Of a DNA stretch of 64,000 nt, positions 51,695 to 59,554 are shown piece by piece. The translations under genes and the position numbers were made by a program. How positions within the stretch are numbered: the stretch's first letter is position 1; every line of letters starts with the position of its first letter. Location: assembly GCF_027921445.1 (NCBI RefSeq), contig NZ_CP115667.1, positions 434,001 to 498,000 on the forward strand. The letters are read 5' to 3'. The notes beneath the pieces are model-generated. The model searched no databases. It had not been told where the DNA came from and saw nothing but the letters and a program-made list of their open reading frames with translations. The stretch comes from Peptoniphilus equinus. Lineage in GTDB: Bacteria > Bacillota > Clostridia > Tissierellales > Peptoniphilaceae.

Positions 51695-52999
51695 ATGTCA
51701 TTAATAATTAATATAGCATTAATAATGCTTGTACTTATCGTAGTGCTTCTTATATTGGGAGTTCCAATATCCGTTTCAATTGGTTTATCATCAGCTGTTG
51801 CGATGTTATTGATGTTGCCTGCAAATGTAGCTTTTACTACATCTGCTCAAAGAGTATTTGCAGGTTCCAATTCATTTTCATTAGTGGCTATTCCATTTTT
51901 CGTTTTGGCGGGCAATATAATGAATAATGGTGGTATTGCCACAAGACTTGTCAATGTATCTCAAGCATTAGCGGGTAAACAACCGGGTTCGCTTGCTATT
52001 ACCAACATTATTGCAAATATGTTTTTTGGAGCTATTTCAGGTTCAGCAGCAGCGGCGGCGGCAGCTATAGGTGCAGTAATGGGACCTATAGAAAGAAAAG
52101 AGGGTTATGATTCAAATTATTCTGTGGCGGCAAATGTAGCTTCCGCTCCGACTGGAACTTTGATTCCGCCATCCAATACAATGATTGTATTTTCTACAGT
52201 AGCTGGTTCAGTTTCCATTGCAGCACTATTTTTAGCAGGTTATGTCCCTGGCATTCTATGGGGGTGCGGTTGTATATTTTATGCCAGATATGTAGCAAAA
52301 AAGAGGGGTTATGTGCCAGATGTAGTTTTATCTAATACCGAAAAGTTAAAAGTAGTGTGGCAAGCATTACCATCTTTGCTATTAATAGTTATAATTGTAG
52401 GGGGGATTTTAGCCGGTATTTTTACCCCAACAGAAGCTTCTGCAATTTCTGTTGTATATTCATTATTATTATCTCTATTTTACAAATCAATAAAAATGAA
52501 GGATTTGCCTAAAATTATTTTAGAATCTGCGATAACAACAGGAATTATTACATTTATGATAGGTGTTTCTTCTATAATGAGTTGGTCAATGGCATTTACG
52601 GAAATTCCAGATCTTATTGCACAAACTGTATTAGGATTGACTTCAAATAAATATGTTATTTTGTTAATTATGAATGTGATTCTTTTAGTAGTAGGAACTT
52701 TTATGGACGCAACACCTGCTATTTTAATTTTTACGCCAATATTTTTACCTATAGTTACTCAGTTAGGAGTTCATCCTGTTCATTTTGGGATAATACTTTG
52801 TATGAATCTTGCAGTAGGTATTATTACTCCTCCTGTAGGAACAGTTCTGTTTACAGGCTGTAGAGTGGGAGGCGTCACTATAGAATCTGTTATAAAAGAT
52901 TTGGTACCGTACTTTGTGATAATTACAATTTCATTATTGCTAGTAACATTCATACCAGCAATCTCATTATTTTTACCAACAATGGCAGGATTAATTTAA
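51695..52999 (+). CDS. TRAP transporter large permease (DctM type)
   Basis: 434-residue membrane protein with about 11-12 hydrophobic segments. Family motifs include VAIPFFVLAGNIMNNGGIATRL, FFGAISGSAAAAAAAIGAVMGP with its small-residue helix, SAPTGTLIPPSNTMIVF and the mirrored VGIITPPVGTVLFTGC near the end. It carries out sodium-coupled import with DctQ and the receptor. Last gene of the island operon, followed by a terminator. Confidence 0.92.
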   Translation: MSLIINIALIMLVLIVVLLILGVPISVSIGLSSAVAMLLMLPANVAFTTSAQRVFAGSNSFSLVAIPFFVLAGNIMNNGGIATRLVNVSQALAGKQPGSLAITNIIANMFFGAISGSAAAAAAAIGAVMGPIERKEGYDSNYSVAANVASAPTGTLIPPSNTMIVFSTVAGSVSIAALFLAGYVPGILWGCGCIFYARYVAKKRGYVPDVVLSNTEKLKVVWQALPSLLLIVIIVGGILAGIFTPTEASAISVVYSLLLSLFYKSIKMKDLPKIILESAITTGIITFMIGVSSIMSWSMAFTEIPDLIAQTVLGLTSNKYVILLIMNVILLVVGTFMDATPAILIFTPIFLPIVTQLGVHPVHFGIILCMNLAVGIITPPVGTVLFTGCRVGGVTIESVIKDLVPYFVIITISLLLVTFIPAISLFLPTMAGLI

Positions 53000-53041
53000 A
53001 CTGCTTAAGTATTAATTTGACGAAGGTTAAATTGTTTTACT

Positions 53042-53077
53042 AAACTATATCCGGACGAATTTCGGATATAGTTTTTA
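53042..53077 (+). terminator. Intrinsic terminator of the uronate operon
   Basis: AAACTATATCCG (53043-53054 region) pairs with CGGATATAGTTT (53063-53074), then T; ends the ten-gene operon. Confidence 0.9.
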
Positions 53078-53150
53078 TTTTGAATTTAGTCAGTTGAGTA
53101 AGCTTTTGAGAGGATTTATATGTACTCGTTATAAGGGAAGGTGATACTGG

Positions 53151-53196
53151 TAATAATCCCAATTGATCATAGGATTATTATAGAGTTATTGGGAAT
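53151..53196. repeat. Overlapping inverted repeats at right edge of island
   Basis: TAATAATCC (53151-53159) pairs with GGATTATTA (53172-53180), while TCCCAAT (53157-53163) pairs with ATTGGGA (53188-53194). The two stems exclude each other. They may be a small structured RNA, the end of an element, or chance in AT-rich DNA. Confidence 0.35.
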
Positions 53197-53301
53197 CAAA
53201 ATAATAGTATTAAACAAAGAAAGATGGGTATTTAGAGATGATTGTCGGTACTATATGGTTTTGCCTGCATAGGTAATTGATACAATAGTTAAGATTTAAC
53301 T

Positions 53302-53327
53302 AATAGGGCAGTAATGCCCTATTTTTT
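53302..53327 (+). terminator. Second terminator before the paralogous pair
   Basis: AATAGGGC (53302-53309) pairs with GCCCTATT (53316-53323), then T. It lies 225 bases after the operon terminator, so it should end some other short transcript. Confidence 0.8.
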
Positions 53328-53372
53328 ACTGGGAACTTATGTCTCTTGGGTACTAATAAGTTAGGTGATATG

Positions 53373-53765
53373 ATGAATGATCAAATTTTAAAAGAATTGG
53401 ATGAGACTTTATTGGCGATTGATGAAGCCAAAGCAGCGTATAGCAGTGCTAAAAACTTTGGCATTTTAGATATGTTTGGCGGCGGCATGATTTTAAGTAT
53501 GATCAAGCATAGTAAGATGGATCAGGGTAAGGCCGCTATGGATAAAGTCGAAAAAGAGTTGGAAGATTTGAAGCAAGCTTTTAGTCACCAGGATCTAAAT
53601 TTGTATTTGGATATATCGGATAGTTTTTTTGATGTGTATTTCGATAATATTTTTTCTGATTGGAAAACACAGCAAGCTATTGCGAAGAATCAAGAAGCGC
53701 TGGAGGATTTGGAGTCCAAACTTAGAGCACTTCGTACACAACTGACCACAGAGGAGGTTCTATGA
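53373..53765 (+). CDS. Unknown helical protein A of a paralogous pair
   Basis: 130-residue protein (ATG 53370 or 53373, with TAGGTG upstream). It is helical with coiled-coil ends. The central motif SAKNFGILDMFGGGMILSMI followed by KHSKMDQG is matched in the next protein by SARRWGIYDTVFGGAISSFI and KRSRSRKG, and a later IxDxFxD-N segment is shared too, so the two are paralogues. The glycine-rich turn between helices suggests a membrane-contacting or hairpin region, but there is no clear signal peptide. I do not recognise a named family. Composition matches the host rather than the island. Confidence 0.65.
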   Translation: MNDQILKELDETLLAIDEAKAAYSSAKNFGILDMFGGGMILSMIKHSKMDQGKAAMDKVEKELEDLKQAFSHQDLNLYLDISDSFFDVYFDNIFSDWKTQQAIAKNQEALEDLESKLRALRTQLTTEEVL

Positions 53766-54151
53766 ATCGACAACGCATGATAGAAAAAATAAACACGGCT
53801 CTGGATTCTGTAGAGGAAGCTCGCGGAGCTTTTAAGTCTGCACGGCGCTGGGGTATTTATGATACCGTCTTTGGGGGCGCTATCTCCAGTTTTATAAAAC
53901 GGTCCAGGAGTCGAAAAGGGGAGCGGTTTATGACTGATCTTCAATATAAGTTAAGGGCTGTAGCTGATGAGTTGGAAGGTGTAGACCTGGAAGGCCTGAA
54001 CATAAAAGGAGGGAGTTTTTTAGGTGGCATTGTGGATATTTTTTACGACAATGCCTTGGTGGATCTTTTTGTGCTAGGCAATACTCAAAGTAATTTAAAA
54101 CAGTTGGATCGTATTGAAAAGGCTCTTTTGGATTTAAAACATCGTATTTAA
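53762..54151 (+). CDS. Unknown helical protein B of a paralogous pair
   Basis: 129-residue protein starting at an ATGA overlap with protein A, hence translationally coupled and probably a partner. The shared motif is W/F-G-I-x-D-x-x-x-G-G-x-x-x-S-x-I-K-x-S (about 29-49). A second conserved part, GGIVDIFYDNALVDLF (about 90-105), aligns with DSFFDVYFDNIFSDW in protein A. It is more basic than A (KRSRSRKGER), so an acidic/basic heteromer is conceivable. Function is unknown. Followed by a terminator; murB has a separate promoter. Confidence 0.65.
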   Translation: MNRQRMIEKINTALDSVEEARGAFKSARRWGIYDTVFGGAISSFIKRSRSRKGERFMTDLQYKLRAVADELEGVDLEGLNIKGGSFLGGIVDIFYDNALVDLFVLGNTQSNLKQLDRIEKALLDLKHRI

Positions 54152-54165
54152 TAGATCATGTACTG

Positions 54166-54190
54166 AGACGTCCGAGTGGCGTCTTTTTTA
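54166..54190 (+). terminator. Intrinsic terminator after the paralogous pair
   Basis: AGACG (54166-54170) pairs with CGTCT (54180-54184) with a small inner CC/GG stem, then T6. Confidence 0.8.
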
Positions 54191-54263
54191 GACTGTATTC
54201 GACAGTGGCATGAGACGCTTTTATGATGGTTTGAATTAGTGTATAATGAGGCTGGGGTGAGAT

Positions 54264-55148
54264 GTGAATTTAGAAAATCTTGGGCTCTTTTACAAGGAAG
54301 AGCCGTTAAGTGGTTATACAACATTTAAAATTGGAGGGCCTGCGGAGTATTTATTGATCCCTCAGAATGAGACAGCACTGATTGAGGCATTGGATCAGGC
54401 AAAGGCGTATGGTGTGGCGGTGACCATACTTGGCAACGGCAGTAACGTCCTTGTGGATGACACCGGTGTGAAGGGTCTTGTGATTGTGCTGAAAAATACT
54501 TTAAATGTGTTGACTGTCCGGGGTGAGACGTTATATGCCGGAGCAGGGGCAACGATGCAGGAGGCGGCACTCGCCGCATATCGGGCCGGGCTTAGCGGCT
54601 TGGAGTTTGCCCATGGCATTCCCGGCACAGTCGGCGGCGGCGTGATTATGAACGCAGGGGCTTATGGCGGAGAACTCACCGATGTCGTGGCTTCCGTCCG
54701 CCTTTTGGATAAAACAAACCAACCTTTGGTAGTGGACCATGACGCAATGGCTTTTCGTTATCGCGGCAGCCGTGCTATGGATGAGGGACTGATTGTTACC
54801 GGATGTACGTTTAAATTACATCCCGCAGATAAAGCGGGCATTCGAAGCACGATGGATGAGCTCATGGATCGGCGTAGGGCGAAGCAACCTTTGGAGCTGC
54901 CCAGTTCCGGCTCCACCTTTAAACGTCCGCCGGGGCATTTTGCCGGTAAACTCATCACCGATTGCGGTCTAAAAGGGCTTCGATATGGCGGTGCTATGAT
55001 TTCTGATAAGCATGCCGGCTTTGTTGTCAATGTGGACTCTGCCACGGCGGAAGATGTGAAGCAGCTCATCGCCACCGTTCAAAAGGTGATTAAAGAAGAG
55101 TACAATGTTTCGATTGAACGAGAAGTGAAATACATTGGAGGACGGTAG
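54264..55148 (+). CDS. murB: UDP-N-acetylenolpyruvoylglucosamine reductase
   Basis: FAD enzyme that reduces UDP-GlcNAc-enolpyruvate to UDP-MurNAc in peptidoglycan synthesis. Length is 294 aa, type II (no inserted domain). Motifs: YTTFKIGGPAEYLLIP, VTILGNGSNVLVDD, EFAHGIPGTVGGGVIMNAGAY for FAD binding, and catalytic Ser in PSSGSTFKRPPGHFAGKLI (about 217). GTG start at 54264 with GGGGTGA upstream; a TATAAT box at 54242-54247 gives it a promoter. Its stop overlaps the GTG start of rapZ. Confidence 0.96.
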   Translation: MNLENLGLFYKEEPLSGYTTFKIGGPAEYLLIPQNETALIEALDQAKAYGVAVTILGNGSNVLVDDTGVKGLVIVLKNTLNVLTVRGETLYAGAGATMQEAALAAYRAGLSGLEFAHGIPGTVGGGVIMNAGAYGGELTDVVASVRLLDKTNQPLVVDHDAMAFRYRGSRAMDEGLIVTGCTFKLHPADKAGIRSTMDELMDRRRAKQPLELPSSGSTFKRPPGHFAGKLITDCGLKGLRYGGAMISDKHAGFVVNVDSATAEDVKQLIATVQKVIKEEYNVSIEREVKYIGGR

Positions 55149-55987
55149 TGGAAATTATTGTCATTACCGGTATGAGCGGTTCGGGCAAATCAGCAGCTCT
55201 CAACGTCTTGGAAGATCTGGGTTACTTTGCCATGGACAACTTGCCGCCGGCATTGATTCCTAAATTTGTGGAGTTGTTTAAAAAAGCGGAGACTATGGAT
55301 AAGGTCTGTGTCGTCGTCGATGTGCGAAGTGGAAAATATTTTGCCGACTTTACGAAAGAGTTGAAGGCTTTAAAATCTGACGGCGTGGATGCAAAGATTC
55401 TCTTCCTCGATGCCCAGGAGAGTATCCTGGTAAATCGTTATAAAGAGAAGCGCCGGCCACATCCTCTGGACAAATCTGTCACGGCAGGCATTCGTAAAGA
55501 AAAGGAAATCTTAAACGATGTGAAGCTTGCAGCAGATTTTGTGTTGGATACATCGCGTATGAGTTTACATGGTCTCCGTACACGCATTCTGGAGCTTTTG
55601 AATTTAAAGATTGATGAAGCTCTTAAGATCTATGTCAGCTCGTTTGGATTTAAAAATGGTATTCTCGTTGATAGCGATCTGATTTTTGATGTCAGGTTTT
55701 TGCCGAATCCCTACTACATTAGCGAGCTTAAATATCTCAACGGTACGAATGCCGCCACGAGGGACTTTGTTTTAGGGCATAGCGTCACTGGTATCTTTTT
55801 AGAGAAAACGTTAGATCTGTTAAAATTTTTAATTCCCCATTATATTCGTGAAGGCAAGACCACACTGACGCTTGGTGTGGGTTGCACCGGAGGATTTCAT
55901 CGTTCCGTGGTCATCGCCACAGAGCTGGGCAAAAAATTAAACCAACTGGGCTACACTGTGGAAGTGTCTCATCGCGACATTAGCTAG
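55148..55987 (+). CDS. rapZ: RNase adaptor / nucleotide-binding protein RapZ (YvcJ family)
   Basis: P-loop protein of the RapZ/YvcJ family. In E. coli RapZ controls glucosamine-6-phosphate synthase through sRNA turnover; in Firmicutes YvcJ binds GTP/ATP and affects competence and metabolism. Length is 279 aa. Walker A GMSGSGKSAALNVLEDLG (about 8-25), the FLDAQESILVNRYKEKRRPHP segment and the C-terminal GVGCTGGFHRSVVIATEL are all typical. GTG start overlaps the murB stop. In many Firmicutes yvcK and whiA follow; here an isopentenyl isomerase gene follows instead. Confidence 0.94.
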   Translation: MEIIVITGMSGSGKSAALNVLEDLGYFAMDNLPPALIPKFVELFKKAETMDKVCVVVDVRSGKYFADFTKELKALKSDGVDAKILFLDAQESILVNRYKEKRRPHPLDKSVTAGIRKEKEILNDVKLAADFVLDTSRMSLHGLRTRILELLNLKIDEALKIYVSSFGFKNGILVDSDLIFDVRFLPNPYYISELKYLNGTNAATRDFVLGHSVTGIFLEKTLDLLKFLIPHYIREGKTTLTLGVGCTGGFHRSVVIATELGKKLNQLGYTVEVSHRDIS

Positions 55988-55995
55988 GAGTAAAC

Positions 55996-57018
55996 ATGAG
56001 AAATTATAGAAAAAGAGAACACATAGAAAATTATCTGCGTTCCAGTTTTAGAGGCGATCCCCTATTTGATGATGTATTCCTATATCACAATGCGCTGCCC
56101 GGTGTGAATTTTGAAGCTGTGGACACGACTGTGGACTTTTTAGGTCGAACCATTGCCTTTCCTTTGATGATTAATGCTATGACCGGAGGTACGGACTTTT
56201 CTACGGATATCAATACCAACCTGGCAGAGCTTGCTAAGGCCTTTAATATTCCTATGGCGGTGGGATCCATGACGATTGCCATGGAAGATGACGATGCGAA
56301 AAAATCGTTTAAAACCGTGCGTGACACCATTGGCGATGGCATTCTTATCGGTAACTTAAGTGGTTACACCGGAGTTGATACGGCGAAATACTGTGTCGAT
56401 CTGATTGGCGCTGACGCCCTTCAAATTCATTTGAATCCTGCGCAGGAGCTGGCGATGAATGAAGGCGAACGTGATTTTTCTTCAGTGTTAAAAAATCTTG
56501 AAGCTGTCATCGGTGCAGTGGACGTCCCTGTCATTGTAAAAGAGGTGGGTTTCGGACTCTCTCCAGATACCATCACGCGTCTCTATGATATCGGTGTGCG
56601 CAATGTCGATATTGCCGGATTCGGCGGTTCCAATTTCTTTGAAGTGGAGAATCTTCGTACGCCGGATACCGATGTCTCGGATTTATACAGCTGGGGTATT
56701 CCTACAGCGATGTCCCTTATCGAAGCGGTGAAAGTGCGCCAAGATGGTCTGTATATTATTGCATCCGGTGGCGTGCGTAATGCTCTGGATGTGGTGAAGT
56801 GTTTGGTCCTAGGTGGCGATTTGGTCGGGATAAGCGGCGAGGTATTGTCCTATCTTATTCATGGCGGCTATGACTATACGCTAAGTTATCTTAGAGAACT
56901 CATGACCAAAGCGCGTATGGTCATGGCGTTAAGCGGTGCGTCCAATGTGGCCGCCCTTAAGGGCTTGCCTTATCGGGTCAAAGGGGATTTGAAAGATTTA
57001 TTGGATAAGATTTACTGA
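55996..57018 (+). CDS. fni: Type 2 isopentenyl-diphosphate delta-isomerase
   Basis: FMN- and NADPH-dependent isomerase of IPP and DMAPP for isoprenoids, including the undecaprenyl carrier of wall synthesis. Length is 340 aa. N-terminal RKREHIENYL, FPLMINAMTGGT, VGSMTIAMED, the LQIHLNPAQE motif and VIVKEVGFGLS are diagnostic of IDI-2 TIM barrels with FMN. Presence implies a mevalonate-type pathway is likely, as IDI-2 is most needed there; this is inference. AGGAG ribosome site; follows rapZ by 8 bases; ends the murB operon. Confidence 0.94.
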   Translation: MRNYRKREHIENYLRSSFRGDPLFDDVFLYHNALPGVNFEAVDTTVDFLGRTIAFPLMINAMTGGTDFSTDINTNLAELAKAFNIPMAVGSMTIAMEDDDAKKSFKTVRDTIGDGILIGNLSGYTGVDTAKYCVDLIGADALQIHLNPAQELAMNEGERDFSSVLKNLEAVIGAVDVPVIVKEVGFGLSPDTITRLYDIGVRNVDIAGFGGSNFFEVENLRTPDTDVSDLYSWGIPTAMSLIEAVKVRQDGLYIIASGGVRNALDVVKCLVLGGDLVGISGEVLSYLIHGGYDYTLSYLRELMTKARMVMALSGASNVAALKGLPYRVKGDLKDLLDKIY

Positions 57019-57045
57019 GTATAATCGAATAAGATGAGAGCATTG

Positions 57046-57068
57046 GAGGGCGACGGGCCCTCTTTTTT
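57046..57068 (+). terminator. Intrinsic terminator after fni
   Basis: GAGGGC (57046-57051) pairs with GCCCTC (57057-57062), then T6. Confidence 0.9.
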
Positions 57069-57071
57069 ATG

Positions 57072-57096
57072 AAAAAACGGCACAAGAGCTGTGCCG
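57072..57096 (-). terminator. Terminator after the DUF2207-like gene
   Basis: CGGCAC and GTGCCG arms (57078-57083, 57091-57096); the A run at 57072-57077 is the T tail on the minus strand. Confidence 0.88.
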
Positions 57097-57099
57097 CAA

Positions 57100-57765
57100 T
57101 CATATAATTTTTTTCATCTGCTCCAACAAGACGTCATAGTTGAGACCCGGCTCAGATGTGAGCTTATCCGTTGCAATGCCAAGGGCAAGTGCCAGGTGGT
57201 TGGCAACGGGATCAGCGGAAGGGGTAAAGTTGTCTTTAAAGACAATGGCATCTCGGACCAGAGCTTCTCCGGTTTCCGGCTTTTTAAAGTATCGCACAGT
57301 TTGAGTCATACCGGCGAAAAGGCCTGCAATGATGAGAAGCATGCCCACAACAGGCATCTTTGGTATAAGGATGAAGCCGCCAAGCATCACACCAAGAGCC
57401 CCTAATAGACTTAAAAGCAGTACGGTGCTGTTTTTTTGTGTTTTCAAACGGTGGTCGTAAAGACTTTGATCCAATGCGTTAAAGAAGGCTTCAAAGGCTT
57501 TGTGATGTTCATCAGGCGCAGCTTTTTTGGCGTCGGATAAAGTTTTGAACGTCACGGTCGTGTTGTTCTGAAATAAGATCTCCAGAAGCTTTGATTCAAA
57601 GGTCGCGAGGGAATCGCAGCTGTGCTGTCGTACGATGTCCGTCTCTGAAACCACCACGTGACCCCTAAGGGATAGATCCAGTAAGGTTGCCAGCACCATT
57701 TCTTTGTAATAGCGATTTGAGTAGGCTAAGGCGGAAATCGCCGCCGGTTTGTATTCTGTGAGCAT
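57100..57765 (-). CDS. Membrane protein resembling the cytoplasmic C-terminal half of DUF2207
   Basis: 221 aa from the ATG at 57765, which has GGAGG 7 bases upstream; the frame is open 20 codons further but without a site. The N-terminal part (EYKPAAISALAYSNRYYKEMVLATLLDLSLRGHVVV) matches the cytosolic region of DUF2207 membrane proteins, a winged-helix-like domain. Two membrane spans follow (about 127-170, STVLLLSLLGALGVMLGGFI then VVGMLLIIAGLFAGM), then a C-terminal helical tail. Full DUF2207 proteins have about 550-600 aa with a large outer domain that is missing here. Stand-alone version; function unknown. Confidence 0.6.
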   Translation of the reverse strand: MLTEYKPAAISALAYSNRYYKEMVLATLLDLSLRGHVVVSETDIVRQHSCDSLATFESKLLEILFQNNTTVTFKTLSDAKKAAPDEHHKAFEAFFNALDQSLYDHRLKTQKNSTVLLLSLLGALGVMLGGFILIPKMPVVGMLLIIAGLFAGMTQTVRYFKKPETGEALVRDAIVFKDNFTPSADPVANHLALALGIATDKLTSEPGLNYDVLLEQMKKII

Positions 57766-57796
57766 AGATACCTCCGCTTTCAGTATACACATCCTT

Positions 57797-57826
57797 TTGT
57801 GAGTTTTAAAGGATTTAGGGTACAAT
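57797..57826 (+). promoter_or_regulatory. Promoter of trxB
   Basis: TTGTGA at 57797-57802, 18-base spacer, TACAAT at 57821-57826. Confidence 0.65.
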
Positions 57827-57868
57827 AAAAAGAGTTAGTGTAAGAATTTAAGAAAGAAAGGGATCGCA

Positions 57869-58816
57869 ATGTACGATTTAGTTATTATTGGCGCCGGTGC
57901 TGCCGGCTTAAGTGCAGGTCTTTATGCTGCACGTGCAAATTTAAATACACTGGTTATTGACAAGGGTCTGGAGGGCGGCCAAATTGTCAATACTGAAAAG
58001 GTTGAGAACTATCCCGGCATTTTGGAAATTGGCGGTATGGAATTCGGACAAACCTTAAAGAAGCAAGCGGAGAGTTTTGGATGCAAAGTTGTGATGGATG
58101 ACATTCAGGAGGTGGATCTTACTTCCAATCCGAAAGTGCTCAAAGGACGTATTGATACCTATGAAGCCAAGACTGTGATTTTGGCCAATGGCGCAAGTCA
58201 TCGTACTGTCGGCGCTGAAGGCGAAGAGGTATTTAGCGGACGGGGGATTTCCTATTGTGCAACGTGTGATGCAGCTTTTTATCAAGATAAGGAAGTGTAT
58301 GTTGTCGGCGGTGGCGATGCGGCTGTGGAAGAAGCGCTGTTCATCACACGCTTTGCAAGCAAAGTACACCTTATTCACCGCCGTAATCAGCTTAGAGCTT
58401 CGGAGGATCTTCAAGCTCAGGCTAAAGCCAATCCAAAAATTGACTATATGTGGGACACTGAGGTCGTGAAGTTTTCCGGCGATAAAATGTTGAGCAGCTT
58501 TGATGTTCGAAACATTAAAACCGGCGAAACAAAAACCATATCTTCCGATGATACGTTCGGGGTCTTCGTCTTTGTCGGATATGTGCCGCAAACCGCCCTG
58601 GTTGAGGGACAAGTGACATTGGAAGACGGATATATTGTGACCAATGACCACATGGCAACCAATATTGCGGGTGTATTTGCCGCAGGCGACATTCGCGCGA
58701 AGAAAGTGCGCCAGTTAGTGACTGCAGCAGCAGACGGTGTCGTCGCGGCTGTGTCTGCCGACCAGTATATTGCCGAACAGGAAGGTACGCTTTACGAAGG
58801 CTTGGTTCAAGCGTAA
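57869..58816 (+). CDS. trxB: Thioredoxin-disulfide reductase
   Basis: FAD/NADPH enzyme that keeps thioredoxin reduced. Length is 315 aa. FAD motif IIGAGAAGLSAGLYAARA (about 6-23), redox-active CATC in GISYCATCDAAFY (about 131-137), NADPH-binding VVGGGDAAVEEALFI, and C-terminal GVFAAGDIRAKKVRQLVTAA. AAAGGGA ribosome site and own promoter; monocistronic. NADPH or ferredoxin/flavin specificity is not separable by eye, though the GGGDAA motif with following HRRNQLR fits NADPH. Confidence 0.95.
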   Translation: MYDLVIIGAGAAGLSAGLYAARANLNTLVIDKGLEGGQIVNTEKVENYPGILEIGGMEFGQTLKKQAESFGCKVVMDDIQEVDLTSNPKVLKGRIDTYEAKTVILANGASHRTVGAEGEEVFSGRGISYCATCDAAFYQDKEVYVVGGGDAAVEEALFITRFASKVHLIHRRNQLRASEDLQAQAKANPKIDYMWDTEVVKFSGDKMLSSFDVRNIKTGETKTISSDDTFGVFVFVGYVPQTALVEGQVTLEDGYIVTNDHMATNIAGVFAAGDIRAKKVRQLVTAAADGVVAAVSADQYIAEQEGTLYEGLVQA

Positions 58817-58976
58817 ATTGTTGTATCGATAATGGTTTCAGGATAAAGGTCACGAACAATTGCTACAGTGAAAAAGGGATTGATGACGTACGCTACGATG
58901 TGCCCGGTGTGGAGCCTTGCCTTTGGCCGCATCGCCTCTGAAAGCTGGCGGATATTTGGGTTTCATCAATCAATAA

Positions 58977-59013
58977 AAAAGCTCTTCCTTAAAATAGGGA
59001 AGAGCTTTTGTTG
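58977..59013. terminator. Convergent terminator between trxB and the PNPOx-like gene
   Basis: AAAAGCTCTTCC (58977-58988) pairs perfectly with GGAAGAGCTTTT (58998-59009), with A tract left and T tract right, so it works on both strands. Confidence 0.88.
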
Positions 59014-59014
59014 T

Positions 59015-59512
59015 TTAACCGCGTTTTTTACCGGTGACGTTGGAGAGGAGGACTTTGTAGATGTTGGTATGATCCAATAGACCATCTGCAATAGTCTCAA
59101 AGTGTGCCATATAATCAGGGTAGTACTTGGTGTAAAGTTTTTCGATGGCGAAGAGTCGCTCGCTATCCTCGTGAACGAGTTCCAGACGACCATCGGCAAT
59201 TGCTGATTCATAGGTATTGCTAAAGACGTGCTCCTTTAAGAAGGCGGGGTCGTCGTTGTGAGCCTGTACCGCTTTGGGAGTAGGATGAGCCACGTCGGCG
59301 TTCACGACGAAGACTAACTTAATCATTGCTTCGCGCTCAAAAATATCCACTTTAGTACCTTCGTCACGAGAGGCGAAGTAAAGGTACGCACCGTCACGGA
59401 CATGAGAGAACGGCACCGAGTGAATGTTGAAGTCAAAGACGCTCATGACGGCAAAATCGGCACGGTCAATGACTGAGTAAGTTTGTTCCAGGTTGAGATC
59501 CAGAGTTTTCAT
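59015..59512 (-). CDS. Pyridoxamine 5'-phosphate oxidase-family flavoprotein (NimA-like)
   Basis: 165-residue split-barrel FMN-binding protein. ATG at 59512 follows GAGGTG on the minus strand. A strand pair FAVMSVFDFNIHSVPFSHVRDG and the LYFASRDEGTKVDIFERE segment match the PNPOx-like fold. A late helix with IEKLYTKYYPDY resembles the NimA/nitroimidazole-type subgroup. Such proteins bind FMN, F420 or haem, and the substrate is unknown. It lies upstream of a convergent terminator and downstream of rplY, which has its own terminator. Confidence 0.78.
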   Translation of the reverse strand: MKTLDLNLEQTYSVIDRADFAVMSVFDFNIHSVPFSHVRDGAYLYFASRDEGTKVDIFEREAMIKLVFVVNADVAHPTPKAVQAHNDDPAFLKEHVFSNTYESAIADGRLELVHEDSERLFAIEKLYTKYYPDYMAHFETIADGLLDHTNIYKVLLSNVTGKKRG

Positions 59513-59520
59513 AATCACCT

Positions 59521-59549
59521 CAAAAAAAGGCAAACCCGAAGGCTTGCCG
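59521..59549 (-). terminator. Terminator after rplY (UUCG loop)
   Basis: On the minus strand GGCAAGCC, TTCG, GGTTTGCC (one G-U pair) and T7. Confidence 0.9.
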
Positions 59550-59554
59550 TAAAA

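Noticed and set aside
42087-53345. Integrative element with integrase or att sites around the uronate island
   Set aside because: No integrase, transposase, tRNA junction or flanking direct repeat was found, so only compositional evidence supports transfer.
58868-59080. 70-codon plus-strand frame beyond trxB
   Set aside because: It runs through the perfect convergent terminator and is antisense to the PNPOx-like gene; no ribosome site.
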